A stretch of 64,000 nt of DNA from Acidimicrobiales bacterium (GCA_016845305.1 JAERSW010000027.1:1-64000), one strand, 5' to 3'; positions 51,523 to 61,787 are shown, counted from the stretch's first letter. Made by a program: numbers and translations. The notes: generated from the letters alone by a model not told the origin.

Positions 51523-52599
51523 ATGCCCCGCTGCACCATCGCCTCCTTCCGCTTCGGGCCCACCGACGGCGTCTCGGTGGTGGCCCGGATGTGGGCCGAC
51601 GCCCTCGCCGGGCTGGGCTTCGACGTCGACTGGGTGGCCGGTGGGGTCGAACCCGGGTGGGACGATCCCCGCCCGGTGCGGCTCGTCCCCGGGCTGGGCC
51701 TCGACGTCGGAACCGACGACGACCCGGAACCCGGCCCCGACCCCGATCAGGTGGTCGACGCCCTGGCCGGGTCGGACCTGGTGGTGGTCGAGAACCTGTG
51801 CACCATCCCGCTGAACCTGCCCGCCGCCCGGGTGGTCGCCGACGCCCTGCGGGGCCGGCCGGCGATCCTCCACCACCACGACCCGCCATGGCAGCGGGAG
51901 CGGTTCGCCCACGTGGCCGAGCTGCCGCCCGACGACCCGGCGTGGCGCCACGTGACCATCAACGACCTGACCCGCCGCCAGATGGCCGACCGGGGCATCG
52001 TGGCCACCACCATCCACAACGGCTTCCGGACCGAGGTCGCCCCCGGCGACCGGAGGCGGACCCGGGCCGCGCTCGGGCTGGACGACGACGAGCTCCTGGT
52101 GGTCCACCCCGTCCGGGCCATCCCCCGCAAGGCCGTCGACCGGGCCATCGCCCTCGCCGAGGCGCTGGGCGCCACCTACTGGCTGCCCGGCCCCGCCGAG
52201 GACGGCTACGGACCCGAGCTGGCCCGCCTGCTGGCCGGCGCCCGGTGCCCCGTCGTCCGCCACCGGGCCCCGTCGCGGGCCGACCTCTACGCGGCGGCCG
52301 ACCTGGTGGCCTTCCCGTCCACCTGGGAGGGCTTCGGCAACCCCCCGATCGAAGCGGCCCTCGCGCTGCGTCCGGTGGCCGTCGGCCCCTACCCGGTGGC
52401 CGACGAGCTCCGGGCGCTGGGCTTCCGATGGTTCGACGCCGACGACGTGGACGCCATCGCCGCCTGGCTGGACGGCGCCGCCGACGACCGGGAACGGTGG
52501 CTGGCCGAGGAGCGACGGGTGGCCGTCGAGCACCTGTCGTTCGAGCGCATGGCGGCCCGTCTGGAATCGCTGCTCGCCGAGGCAGGCTGGCTGCCGTGA
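51523..52599 (+). CDS. GT4-type glycosyltransferase
   Basis: A 358-residue protein with a GT-B fold. The N-terminal part is RFGPTDGVSVVARMWADALAGLG. The C-terminal nucleotide-sugar domain has VRAIPRKAVDRAI and the family 4 motif STWEGFGNPPIEAALA (E-x7-E). It may build a glycoside that the adjacent hydrolase can cleave. Acceptor and donor are unknown. No TA step exists for roughly 100 bp upstream. The nearest -10-like element is TACCCT at 51403. Confidence 0.82.
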   Translation: MPRCTIASFRFGPTDGVSVVARMWADALAGLGFDVDWVAGGVEPGWDDPRPVRLVPGLGLDVGTDDDPEPGPDPDQVVDALAGSDLVVVENLCTIPLNLPAARVVADALRGRPAILHHHDPPWQRERFAHVAELPPDDPAWRHVTINDLTRRQMADRGIVATTIHNGFRTEVAPGDRRRTRAALGLDDDELLVVHPVRAIPRKAVDRAIALAEALGATYWLPGPAEDGYGPELARLLAGARCPVVRHRAPSRADLYAAADLVAFPSTWEGFGNPPIEAALALRPVAVGPYPVADELRALGFRWFDADDVDAIAAWLDGAADDRERWLAEERRVAVEHLSFERMAARLESLLAEAGWLP

Positions 52600-52907
52600 A
52601 CGACCGGCCCGACGACGCGACCTTCTCCCGGGGCGACCCCGGCGACGACCCGGTCCTGGCGACGCGCCGCCGCATGGCCCGCCTGGCCTCGCTCGGCCAA
52701 CGGCTCGGCTACCTGGCCTTCCTCGTCTCCATCGTGGTGTTCGCCGTGGGCCTGGCCACCGGGTTCACCGACGCCGTGGCCACCACGCTGGTCGTCCTGC
52801 TGGTCGCCGGGTCGGCCGTGCTGGCCCCGGCCATCGTCCTGCACTACGCGGTGCGGGCCGCCGCCGACGAAGACCGGGCCACCGGGAGCGGGACCGCCGG
52901 ACACTGA
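52596..52907 (+). CDS. Small two-helix membrane protein
   Basis: A 103-residue protein with a polar N-terminus (1-38), two transmembrane helices (about 39-59 and 65-88) and a charged tail. No family recognised. Its GTG overlaps the stop of the glycosyltransferase (GTGA), so it is co-translated and may anchor or assist that enzyme. Confidence 0.7.
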   Translation: MNDRPDDATFSRGDPGDDPVLATRRRMARLASLGQRLGYLAFLVSIVVFAVGLATGFTDAVATTLVVLLVAGSAVLAPAIVLHYAVRAAADEDRATGSGTAGH

Positions 52908-52940
52908 CCCGGTTCCGTCCGGCTGGTCACCCGGGCGGCA

Positions 52941-52960
52941 GGTGTGCCTACGGTCACACC
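52941..52960 (+). promoter_or_regulatory. Leaderless -10 inside a 20-bp inverted repeat (TetR operator candidate)
   Basis: GGTGTG-CCTACGGT-CACACC is a perfect 6-bp inverted repeat with an 8-nt centre. It encloses the -10 TACGGT (52949-52954) and ends directly before the tetR-like ATG. Binding of a TetR dimer here would block its own promoter. Confidence 0.6.
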
Positions 52961-53611
52961 ATGACGAGCACGCCGGGCACCGCCCTGGACGAAGCGGCCC
53001 CCGGGGACGCGACCCGCGGGGACGGACCGTCCAACGGCTCCACCCGGATGCCGGCCGCCGAGCGTCGACGCCAGATCCTCGACGTGGCGCTGGAGGCCTT
53101 CGGCCGCTCCGGCTACCACGACACCTCCATGAACGCGGTGGCCGCCGAGGCCGGGGTCACCAAGCCGGTGCTGTACCAGCACTTCGCCTCCAAGCACGAG
53201 CTGTTCGAGGTCCTGCTGGCGGAGACCGGCGACGCCCTGCTCCGGGCCATCGAGTCCTCCGAGGTCGAGGACACGCCCCGGCGACGGGTGGAGGCCGGCT
53301 TCCGGGCCTTCTTCCGCTTCTTCGAGGAGCGGCCGGCCGCCTTCGCCGTGCTCTACGGCTCCAGCGTGGCCACCGATCCCGAGTTCCGTCGCGACGCCCG
53401 CCAGGTCCGGGACTCGTTCAGCGAGTACCTGACCCGGATCATGGGCGACATGGGGCACGACGACGCCCTGGCCATGGCGGCCGGCATCAACGGACTGTCC
53501 GAGGGGATGATCCGCCACTGGATGCACCTCGGTCGGGTCCGCTCCGCCGACGAGATGGCGGCCCTGGCCGCCCGCCTCGCCTGGGGCGGCCTCGACGGGC
53601 TCACCGGCTGA
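52961..53611 (+). CDS. TetR/AcrR family regulator
   Basis: A 216-residue regulator. After a 30-residue polar lead comes the HTH (about 33-80: RRRQILDVALEAFGRSGYHDTSMNAVAAEAGVTKPVLYQHF split over two helices), then a helical ligand domain. The ligand and other targets are unknown. Autoregulation is suggested by the inverted repeat over its -10. Confidence 0.9.
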   Translation: MTSTPGTALDEAAPGDATRGDGPSNGSTRMPAAERRRQILDVALEAFGRSGYHDTSMNAVAAEAGVTKPVLYQHFASKHELFEVLLAETGDALLRAIESSEVEDTPRRRVEAGFRAFFRFFEERPAAFAVLYGSSVATDPEFRRDARQVRDSFSEYLTRIMGDMGHDDALAMAAGINGLSEGMIRHWMHLGRVRSADEMAALAARLAWGGLDGLTG

Positions 53612-53628
53612 CCCGACCCTGCCGCCTG

Positions 53629-53670
53629 TCAGTTCCGGTGGCCGGTCAGTTCCGGTCGCCGATCAGTCCA
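53629..53670. repeat. 17-bp tandem duplication over a minus-strand stop codon
   Basis: TCAGTTCCGGTGGCCGG is repeated at a 17-bp period with a third partial copy. The TCA at 53663-53665 is the TGA stop of the Nudix gene. Two more TCA copies lie beyond it at 53646 and 53629. Confidence 0.85.
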
Positions 53671-54154
53671 GGGGCACCGGCGAGATGTCGATCGGCTCGG
53701 CGGGCAGGTCGCCGGCCACGATGGGAGCCAGGTGCGTCCGCAGCAACGCCGGCAGCACCGGTTCGTCGGAGGCCAGCAGGTCGTCCAACGTCCACCACCG
53801 GGCCCCCATGAACGCCGCGGCCTCCAGGGCCTCGAGGTGCCGGGGCCGGTACTCGCCACCGTCGCACCACGCCACGTGGATCTTCTCGTGGCTGTCGAAG
53901 AAATAGCCGCCGAACGTGAACTGGACGTGTTGCGTCCAGATCACCGGCCCCATCTCGAAGTCGTCGATGCCGGTCTCCTCGACCAGCTCCCGGCCGGCGG
54001 CCGCCGCGCTGTCCTCGCCCCAGTCGATGCCGCCACCCGGGATCTCCCACCACGCCGGCTTGAACGGGTCCAGGGGATCCTCGGCGTTGACCATGAAGAT
54101 CCGACCGTCCCGGTCCAGCAGGACGACCCGGGCCGCCGGTCGACGCAGGAGCAC
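53663..54154 (-). CDS. Nudix hydrolase
   Basis: A 163-residue Nudix protein with an intact box: GGGIDWGEDSAAAAGRELVEETGI region at about 40-63 (catalytic REL-EE). It hydrolyses an unidentified nucleoside diphosphate derivative. I chose the GTG at 54154, 2 nt after the fur stop. Longer frames run through fur. Confidence 0.85.
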   Translation of the reverse strand: MLLRRPAARVVLLDRDGRIFMVNAEDPLDPFKPAWWEIPGGGIDWGEDSAAAAGRELVEETGIDDFEMGPVIWTQHVQFTFGGYFFDSHEKIHVAWCDGGEYRPRHLEALEAAAFMGARWWTLDDLLASDEPVLPALLRTHLAPIVAGDLPAEPIDISPVPLD

Positions 54155-54156
54155 GG

Positions 54157-54639
54157 TCAGGCGCAGTCGGCGCAGCGGCCGACCATGTCGAAGCGGTGGG
54201 CGTCCACCCGGAAGCCCCGGTCGGCGACCGCGGCCACCAGGTCGGCCACCCGGGCCTCGAACTCGTCGGGCACCTCGAAGTCCTCGATCCGGCCACAGCC
54301 GTCGCACACCAGGTGGTGATGATGCCCGGTGAGCGATTCGTGCAACTCGAAGCGGGCGTGGTCGTCGCCCGAGTCGACCCGACGGACCACCGCGGCGTCG
54401 ACCAGCTCCCCGACGTTGCGGTAGGCGGAGCTCTGGGCGAGGGGCCGGTCGTCGGCGGGACGGCCGGCCTCGAGGATCTCGGGCAGGGTCAGCGGACGTC
54501 CGGCCGTGGCCAGCACGTCGACCACCACGCGACGGGACCGGCTGTAGCGCATGCCCACCACGCGGAGACGGCGACCCACCGTGACGTGGAGGTCCTCGCC
54601 GGCAAGCCCGTGGTCGTGGGTGGGTTCCTGCGGCGGCAC
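54157..54639 (-). CDS. Fur family metalloregulator
   Basis: A 160-residue protein with a winged helix (about 25-90, SRSRRVVVDVLATAGRPLT...SSAYRNVGELVDAAVV) and a dimerisation domain. HHHH is at 106-109, and Cys112, Cys115, Cys156 and Cys159 form two CxxC pairs for structural zinc. It could be Fur, Zur or PerR-like. The GTG start is supported by TAGGCT 7 nt upstream. Confidence 0.9.
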   Translation of the reverse strand: MPPQEPTHDHGLAGEDLHVTVGRRLRVVGMRYSRSRRVVVDVLATAGRPLTLPEILEAGRPADDRPLAQSSAYRNVGELVDAAVVRRVDSGDDHARFELHESLTGHHHHLVCDGCGRIEDFEVPDEFEARVADLVAAVADRGFRVDAHRFDMVGRCADCA

Positions 54640-54646
54640 GGGCCGG

Positions 54647-54652
54647 AGCCTA
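54647..54652 (-). promoter_or_regulatory. Leaderless -10 element TAGGCT
   Basis: TAGGCT on the minus strand ends 7 nt before the GTG of the fur-family gene. It also selects this GTG over an upstream ATG at 54753. Confidence 0.55.
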
Positions 54653-54697
54653 GGCGCGTCCGCTCCCGGGAATCCCTGGGAAGCCGGACGGCGGGAG

Positions 54698-55168
54698 TCA
54701 GGCCGGTCGCCGCCGCATGAGGGCGTTGCGGCGGGCCCGGCACACCAGCTCATCGCGCTGGTTGGTGGCCCGGTGCTCGAAGGTCACGATCCCGGCGTCG
54801 GGCCGCGACCCCGACGCCCGGGCGGCCACCACCTCGGTCTCGAAGCGCAGCGTGTCGCCGATGAACACCGGCGCCGGGAACGTCGTCTCGTCGAAGCCCA
54901 GGTTGGCCACCGTGGTGCCCAGCGTCGTGTCGCCCACGCTCGCGCCGACCACCAGGCCCAGGGTGAACAGGCTGTTGACCAGCCGTTCGCCGAACTCGGT
55001 GCCCGCGGCGAACTCGGCGTCGAGGTGCAGCGGCTGCGGGTTGTGCGTCATGAGGCAGAACTGCAGGTTGTCGGCCTCGGTGACCGTGCGGGTCAGGGCG
55101 TGGCGCACCACCAGGCCCACCGGCAGATCCTCGAACCAGCGGCCCGATCGGGCATCCTCGACCTCCAC
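54698..55168 (-). CDS. MaoC-like hot-dog dehydratase
   Basis: A 156-residue hot-dog protein with the R-specific enoyl-CoA hydratase pattern: [30 protein letters not shown] and [15 protein letters not shown]. It probably hydrates an enoyl- or mesaconyl-type CoA. The GTG at 55168 has GGAGGG upstream. CAGACT at 55235-55230 on the minus strand would give a leader of about 54 nt. Confidence 0.85.
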   Translation of the reverse strand: MEVEDARSGRWFEDLPVGLVVRHALTRTVTEADNLQFCLMTHNPQPLHLDAEFAAGTEFGERLVNSLFTLGLVVGASVGDTTLGTTVANLGFDETTFPAPVFIGDTLRFETEVVAARASGSRPDAGIVTFEHRATNQRDELVCRARRNALMRRRPA

Positions 55169-55229
55169 GACGTCCCTCCGTCCCCGGCCCGGGCCGGCTC
55201 CCCGCGGCATGGCCCGCGATCCGATCCCC

Positions 55230-55235
55230 AGTCTG
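55230..55235 (-). promoter_or_regulatory. Candidate -10 variant CAGACT of the MaoC-like gene
   Basis: The hexamer on the minus strand lies about 54 nt before the predicted GTG, which has its own Shine-Dalgarno. This is the same degenerate hexamer as at rpmE and etfB. Confidence 0.25.
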
Positions 55236-55252
55236 GTGGAAGCGCCCGTCGG

Positions 55253-55258
55253 TAGTCT
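55253..55258 (+). promoter_or_regulatory. Leaderless -10 element TAGTCT
   Basis: TAGTCT ends 8 nt before the ATG at 55267. Confidence 0.55.
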
Positions 55259-55266
55259 CGGCGGAC

Positions 55267-57228
55267 ATGGCCACCCCCCTGTGGACCCCCGACGCGGAAC
55301 GGGCGGCGGGCACCAACCTGCGGGCCTTCGCCGACGCGGTCGGCGTGGCGCCCGGCGACCTCCACCGGTGGTCCATCGACCGGCCGGAGGCCTTCTGGCG
55401 GGCCGTCTGGGACCACCTCGGCGTGGTCGGCGACCCCGGGCCCACCACGGCCACCGGCCTCGACACCGGCGACCTGCTGGACGTCCGGTTCTTCCCCGAG
55501 GCACGCCTCAACGTGGCCGAGACCCTGCTGGGTTCCGCCGACGACCGGCCGGCCCTGGCCTTCGAGGGCGAGGATCCGACGGCCCCCGGTGGGCAGCGCG
55601 ACCTGACCCGGGCCGACCTCCACGCCCTGGTGTCGAGGCTCCAGCAGGCGCTGCTCGACGCCGGCGTGGAACCCGGCGACCGGGTGGCCGCCTGGCTGCC
55701 CAATGTGCCCGAGACCTATGCGGTGATGCTGGCCGCGGCGTCGGTCGGCGCCGTCTTCTCGTCGACGTCGCCCGACTTCGGCACCGACGGCGTCCTGGAC
55801 CGGTTCGGGCAGATCCAGCCGGTCGTCCTGTTCGCGACCGACGGCTACCGCTACGCCGGCCGCCGACACGACGTCACCGGACGCCTGGCCGAGGTGGTGG
55901 CCGGGCTGCCCTCGCTGCGCCGGGTGGTCGTCGTGCCCGAGGACCCGACCGGTGGACCCGTCGGCGACCTGCCGGCCGACGCCGTCGACCTGGCGACGTT
56001 CCTCGGGCCACACGAGGCCGGCCCCGTCCGGTTCACCCCCCGACCCTTCGACCACCCGCTGTACGTCCTGTACTCGTCGGGCACGACGGGGAAGCCCAAG
56101 TGCATCGTCCACCGGGCCGGCGGGATCCTCCTCAAGCACCTCGTCGAGCACCGCCTCCACTGCGACGTCCGCGACGGCGACCGGGTCTTCTACTTCACGA
56201 CGGCCGGCTGGATGATGTGGAACTGGCTGGCCTCCGGCCTGGCCGCCGGCGCCTCCCTCGTGCTCTACGACGGCTCGCCGTTCCACCCCGGCCCGTCCCG
56301 CCTGTTCGACCTGGCCGACGAGCACGCCATCACCCTGTTCGGCGTGTCGGCCAAGTTCGTCGACTCGGTGGCCACCGCCGGCCTCCGCCCGGCCGACACC
56401 CACGACCTCTCGTCGGTCCGCACCATCTGCGCCACGGGCAGCCCGCTCAGCCCGGAGGGGTTCGCCCACGTCCAGGCCGACTGGGCCACCGACGTCCACC
56501 TCGCCTCCATCTCGGGCGGCACCGACCTGTGCGGCTGCCTGGTGGCCGGGGACCCGACCCGACCGGTCCACGCCGGGCAGATCCAGGGACCGGTGCTGGG
56601 CATGGACATGGATGTCGTGGACGACGCCGGCGACCCGGTCGGGACCGGCGTGCGCGGCGAGCTGGTGTGCCGGTCGCCGTTCCCGTCGATGCCGCTGGGC
56701 TTCTGGGACGACGCGGGCGACGTCCGCTACCGGGCCGCCTACTTCGACCGGTTCGACGGCCTGTGGCACCAGGGCGACTTCGCCGAACGCACCGACGAGG
56801 GCGGCTACGTCATCCACGGCCGCTCCGACGCCACGCTGAACCCGGGCGGGGTGCGCATCGGCACCGCCGAGATCTACCGCCGGGTCGAGGCCCTCGACGA
56901 GGTGGTGGAGGGACTGGTCATCGGCCAGGCGCACGCCGGCGACGTCCGCGTCGTCCTGTTCGTGGTCCTGGCCGACGGCGCCACCCTCGACGACGACCTC
57001 CGCGACCGGATCCGTACGACGGTTCGCACCGGCGCCTCGCCGCGCCACGTCCCGGCCGTGATCCTCGAGGTGCCGGAGCTGCCCCGGACTCGGTCGGGAA
57101 AGCTGGTCGAGCTGGCCGTCCGCAACGTGGTCGAAGGCCGCCCGGTCACCAACGTGGAGGCCCTGGCCAACCCCGACGCGCTCGAGCATTTCCGGGACCG
57201 GCCCGAGCTGGCGGACGCCCCCTCCTGA
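55267..57228 (+). CDS. Acetoacetate-CoA ligase
   Basis: A 653-residue ANL-superfamily ligase that activates acetoacetate with ATP and CoA. It carries the P-loop [14 protein letters not shown], the acetoacetyl-CoA synthetase signatures [15 protein letters not shown] and [18 protein letters not shown], and the hinge [20 protein letters not shown]. The acylation-site lysine is in RTRSGKLVE. It should feed ketone bodies into acetyl-CoA or polyester metabolism. Confidence 0.93.
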   Translation: MATPLWTPDAERAAGTNLRAFADAVGVAPGDLHRWSIDRPEAFWRAVWDHLGVVGDPGPTTATGLDTGDLLDVRFFPEARLNVAETLLGSADDRPALAFEGEDPTAPGGQRDLTRADLHALVSRLQQALLDAGVEPGDRVAAWLPNVPETYAVMLAAASVGAVFSSTSPDFGTDGVLDRFGQIQPVVLFATDGYRYAGRRHDVTGRLAEVVAGLPSLRRVVVVPEDPTGGPVGDLPADAVDLATFLGPHEAGPVRFTPRPFDHPLYVLYSSGTTGKPKCIVHRAGGILLKHLVEHRLHCDVRDGDRVFYFTTAGWMMWNWLASGLAAGASLVLYDGSPFHPGPSRLFDLADEHAITLFGVSAKFVDSVATAGLRPADTHDLSSVRTICATGSPLSPEGFAHVQADWATDVHLASISGGTDLCGCLVAGDPTRPVHAGQIQGPVLGMDMDVVDDAGDPVGTGVRGELVCRSPFPSMPLGFWDDAGDVRYRAAYFDRFDGLWHQGDFAERTDEGGYVIHGRSDATLNPGGVRIGTAEIYRRVEALDEVVEGLVIGQAHAGDVRVVLFVVLADGATLDDDLRDRIRTTVRTGASPRHVPAVILEVPELPRTRSGKLVELAVRNVVEGRPVTNVEALANPDALEHFRDRPELADAPS

Positions 57229-57262
57229 CCGACGCGACCGGCCGGCCCGTTGGTGGACCCGC

Positions 57263-57883
57263 CTAGAACTCGGCGAGGGGCACGCCGGCCACCTGGAGGT
57301 GGCCCAGCTCGTTCATTGACCGCACCGACCGCTGCCCGGTCGACGACGCGGCCACCCGGCACACCGACGTGTAGTGGGCCTCGTAGAACAGGACCCGCTC
57401 GATGCCCAGCACGTGGGACAGGTAGGCCGAGACCACGCCGCCGTGGCAACCGACGGCCACCGTGCGACCCGGGTTGGCGGCGATGATCCGGTCCATCCCG
57501 GCCACCACCTGGTCTCGGAAGGCCTCCGGGTCGGCGATGTCGTCGCCGGCCATGATGGCGTCCCACCGCGGGTCGCCGTCGGCCTTCAGCTTCTCGATGG
57601 GCACGTACTCCACCTCGCCGGCGTCGTACTCGTTGACCAGCGGCTCGATGGCCATCTCGAGGCCCAGGCGGGCGGCCAGCGGGGCCACGGTCTGGCGGGC
57701 CCGGGACTTCGGGCTGGCGTAGACGGCGTCGATCGGCTCGGCGGTCGGTCCCGACGTCAGCCAGTCGGCCAGCGCCTCGGCCTGGCGCAGGCCCAGCTCC
57801 GACAGCTCCGGATCGGCCTCGATGCCCGACTCGCGGTTGTCGACGGTGACGGGCAGGGCGTGGCGGATGAGCAGCAGTTCCAT
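57263..57883 (-). CDS. Histidine phosphatase family protein (paralogue)
   Basis: A 206-residue protein with LLIRHALPVT (RHA instead of RHG at 7-9), YASPKSRARQT and GCHGGVVSAYL with the second histidine. It aligns over its length with the gene at 159-866. The small change RHG to RHA is tolerated in some members. Substrate unknown. TACGGT lies 10 nt before the ATG. Confidence 0.85.
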   Translation of the reverse strand: MELLLIRHALPVTVDNRESGIEADPELSELGLRQAEALADWLTSGPTAEPIDAVYASPKSRARQTVAPLAARLGLEMAIEPLVNEYDAGEVEYVPIEKLKADGDPRWDAIMAGDDIADPEAFRDQVVAGMDRIIAANPGRTVAVGCHGGVVSAYLSHVLGIERVLFYEAHYTSVCRVAASSTGQRSVRSMNELGHLQVAGVPLAEF

Positions 57884-57893
57884 GGCGGGCCGG

Positions 57894-57925
57894 ACCGTAC
57901 CGGGGGCGACGACCACCACTACCGT
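57894..57925. promoter_or_regulatory. Back-to-back -10 elements of divergent genes
   Basis: TACGGT on the minus strand (57899-57894) is 10 nt before ATG 57883. TACCGT on the plus strand (57920-57925) is 7 nt before ATG 57933. The whole divergent control region is 49 bp. Confidence 0.5.
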
Positions 57926-57932
57926 CGGCGCC

Positions 57933-58967
57933 ATGAAGATCGACGGAGGACTCACCGGACTGACCAGCCCTGCCGACGACGGCGGCCTGGGCGCCATCGC
58001 CGCGTCGGCGCGACGCCTCGAGGAGGCCGGATACGCCGGCGCCTGGACGGCCGAGACCAGCCACGACCCGTTCCTCCCCCACGTGGTGGCCGCCGAGCAC
58101 ACGTCGAGCATCGAGCTGGGCACCTCGATCGCCGTGGCGTTCGCCCGCAACCCGATGGTGCTGGCCAACCTCGGCCACGACCTGCAGCGCTACAGCGACG
58201 GCCGGTTCGTACTCGGCCTCGGCACCCAGATCAAGCCGCACATCACCAAGCGGTTCTCGATGGAGTGGTCGAAGCCGGCGGCCCGCATGCGGGAGATGAT
58301 CAGCGCCATGCGGGCCATCTGGGCCGCCTGGAACGACGGCGAGAAGCTGGCCTTCCGGGGCGACTTCTACACCCACACCCTGATGACCCCGTTCTTCGAC
58401 CCGGGGCCCAACGCCTGCGGTCCGCCCAAGGTCTTCGTCGCCGCCGTCGGCCCGCTGATGTCGGAGGTGGCCGGCGAGGTGTGCGACGGCCTCATCTGCC
58501 ACGCCTTCAGCACCGAGCGCTACCTGCGCGAGGTGACCATCCCCGCCGTGGAACGGGGCCTCGAGAAATCGGGCCGGACCATGGACGACTTCGAGATCGT
58601 CGGCCCCGGCTTCGTGGTCACCGGCGCCACCGAGGAGGGCATGGCCCGCACGGCCACCGGCATCCGCCAGCAGATCGCCTTCTACGGCTCCACGCCCGCC
58701 TACCGGCCGGTGCTGGACATCCACGGCTGGGGCCACCTCCAGGACGACCTGAACCGCATGTCCAAGCGGGGCGAGTGGCAGGCCATGGGCGAGCTGATCG
58801 ACGACGAGGTGCTGTCCACCTTCGCCGTGGTCGGTGAACCCGACCGGATCGCCCCCGGCTTCCTCGACCGGTACGGCGACTGCGTCGACCGCCTCAGCTT
58901 CTACGGCACCGCCGGTGAGGGCGTCGACTTCTGGGAGCCGATCATCGCCGAGCTGGCCGCCGCCTGA
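57933..58967 (+). CDS. LLM class F420-dependent oxidoreductase (TIGR03617-like)
   Basis: A 344-residue luciferase-like TIM-barrel protein: MKIDGGLTG, GYAGAWTAETSHDPFLP, IAVAFARNPMVLANLGHDLQ and RFVLGLGTQIKPHI. These match actinobacterial F420-dependent LLM enzymes. The substrate is unknown. With the FrhB-like gene at 27630 it shows that the organism uses F420. It ends in a 12-bp near-duplication around the stop. Confidence 0.88.
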   Translation: MKIDGGLTGLTSPADDGGLGAIAASARRLEEAGYAGAWTAETSHDPFLPHVVAAEHTSSIELGTSIAVAFARNPMVLANLGHDLQRYSDGRFVLGLGTQIKPHITKRFSMEWSKPAARMREMISAMRAIWAAWNDGEKLAFRGDFYTHTLMTPFFDPGPNACGPPKVFVAAVGPLMSEVAGEVCDGLICHAFSTERYLREVTIPAVERGLEKSGRTMDDFEIVGPGFVVTGATEEGMARTATGIRQQIAFYGSTPAYRPVLDIHGWGHLQDDLNRMSKRGEWQAMGELIDDEVLSTFAVVGEPDRIAPGFLDRYGDCVDRLSFYGTAGEGVDFWEPIIAELAAA

Positions 58968-58978
58968 TCCGCCGCCTG
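58957..58978 (+). repeat. 12-bp period duplication at a stop codon
   Basis: CCGCCGCCTG is repeated at a 12-bp period. The TGA of the LLM gene is in the first copy. Confidence 0.6.
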
Positions 58979-59028
58979 GCCTCGCCGGGCGGGCCGCAAC
59001 CCCCACGACCCCGGTCCGGGACGACCGG

Positions 59029-59034
59029 TAGGTT
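59029..59034 (+). promoter_or_regulatory. Leaderless -10 element TAGGTT
   Basis: TAGGTT ends 6 nt before the ATG of the fumarase gene. Confidence 0.55.
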
Positions 59035-59040
59035 GGAGCC

Positions 59041-60684
<1,644 letters not shown>

Positions 60685-60712
60685 CGACCTGACCTGAGCC
60701 GACCTGACCTGA
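60685..60712 (+). repeat. 13-bp repeat with repeated TGA after fumarase
   Basis: CGACCTGACCTGA is present twice two bases apart, directly after the stop of the fumarase gene, whose own end (CCTGACCTGA) is a further copy. The rest of the spacer to 60769 is GC-rich with a short hairpin. Confidence 0.8.
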
Positions 60713-60769
60713 CCGCCGGCCGGTCGCCCGACCACCGGCCCGCCGACCCGCCGGAGGGAACGCTCCCGG

Positions 60770-61651
60770 TCAGACGCAGTGGTTGACCATGTGGCCGACG
60801 CCCTCGATGTGGGAGTCGATCCGCTGGCCGACCACCAGGCACCGGTCCTGGGCCAGGCCCACGCCGGACGGCGTCCCCGTGAACACCAGGTCGCCCGGCT
60901 CCAGGGTGCAGACCGCGGAGAGGTAGGCCACCTGCTGGGACACCGACCGGATCATGAGGCCGGTGCGGCCGTCCTGGCGGACCTCGCCGTCGACGGCGCA
61001 CGTCAGGGCCAGGTCGTCGGGATCGCCCAGGAGGTCGGCCGAGACCACCGCGGGGCCGATCGGCCCGAAGGTGTCGTGGCTCTTGCCGAGGCTGAACTGG
61101 GGCGGCCTCGACGCCATCTGGAGGTCGCGCTCGGAGACATCCTGGCCCACGGTCACGCCGGCCAGCACGCTCCAGGCCTCGGACTCGGCCACGTTCCGGC
61201 ACCGTCGGCCGACCACGGCCACCAACTCCACCTCGTAGTCGGTGTGGTCGCCGACCAGCACCACGTCGTCGGCCGGACCGACGAGGCACGACGAGAACTT
61301 GGTGAAGATCACCGGCGCGTCGTCCGACGGCTTCCGGTCCATCTCGGCCACGTGGTCGCGGTAGTTCAGGCCGAGCCCGAACACCTTCTGGGGACGGGGG
61401 ACGGCGGGTCCGAGCCCGTCGAGGCCGACCTCGCCGTCGGGATCGCCGTCCGGCGTGCCGGCGGCATCGGTCAGGGCGTGCAGCGCATCGGCGTCGGCGA
61501 CGGCGGCCATCGGGTCGGCCAGACGACCGTCGGTGAGCCGGCCGAGGTCCCACCAGCGGGCGGTCGCCCCGGCGGTGGAAGCGGGGGCGACGAGGCCGTC
61601 GTCGAGGAGGACGGCGCGGCCGTCGCGGAGGGTCGCGAGTCGAAAAGCCAT
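60770..61651 (-). CDS. Fumarylacetoacetate hydrolase family protein
   Basis: A 293-residue FAH-fold enzyme. The metal and catalytic core includes VFGLGLNYRDHVAEM, VIFTKFSSCLVGP, DYEVELVAVVGRR (Glu ligands), DVSERDLQ, GKSHDTFGPIGP and LVFTGTPSGVG. Family members hydrolyse or decarboxylate beta-diketo or oxo acids. The nearby fumarase hints at central C4 metabolism (for example oxaloacetate or fumarylpyruvate), but that is inference. Confidence 0.88.
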   Translation of the reverse strand: MAFRLATLRDGRAVLLDDGLVAPASTAGATARWWDLGRLTDGRLADPMAAVADADALHALTDAAGTPDGDPDGEVGLDGLGPAVPRPQKVFGLGLNYRDHVAEMDRKPSDDAPVIFTKFSSCLVGPADDVVLVGDHTDYEVELVAVVGRRCRNVAESEAWSVLAGVTVGQDVSERDLQMASRPPQFSLGKSHDTFGPIGPAVVSADLLGDPDDLALTCAVDGEVRQDGRTGLMIRSVSQQVAYLSAVCTLEPGDLVFTGTPSGVGLAQDRCLVVGQRIDSHIEGVGHMVNHCV

Positions 61652-61658
61652 GACGGCC

Positions 61659-61664
61659 AGTCTC
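61659..61664 (-). promoter_or_regulatory. Candidate -10 variant GAGACT
   Basis: GAGACT on the minus strand ends 7 nt before the FAH-family ATG, and no Shine-Dalgarno is visible. Confidence 0.3.
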
Positions 61665-61758
61665 GCCGTGGCACCCGCCGATCCCTCCCCGACGGCCACG
61701 TTTCCCGGGCCAACCGGCCACCTACTCGGCCCCCCACCAGGGGGCCCGACGGGCGGGG

Positions 61759-61787
61759 CTGACAAGCGTCGCCCGACGCGCCATGAT
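61759..61787 (+). promoter_or_regulatory. Candidate promoter of the hibernation-factor gene
   Basis: CTGACA (61759-61764) and CATGAT (61782-61787) are separated by 17 nt. The predicted leader of about 70 nt ends in a GGAGG Shine-Dalgarno, unlike the leaderless genes around it. Confidence 0.4.
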
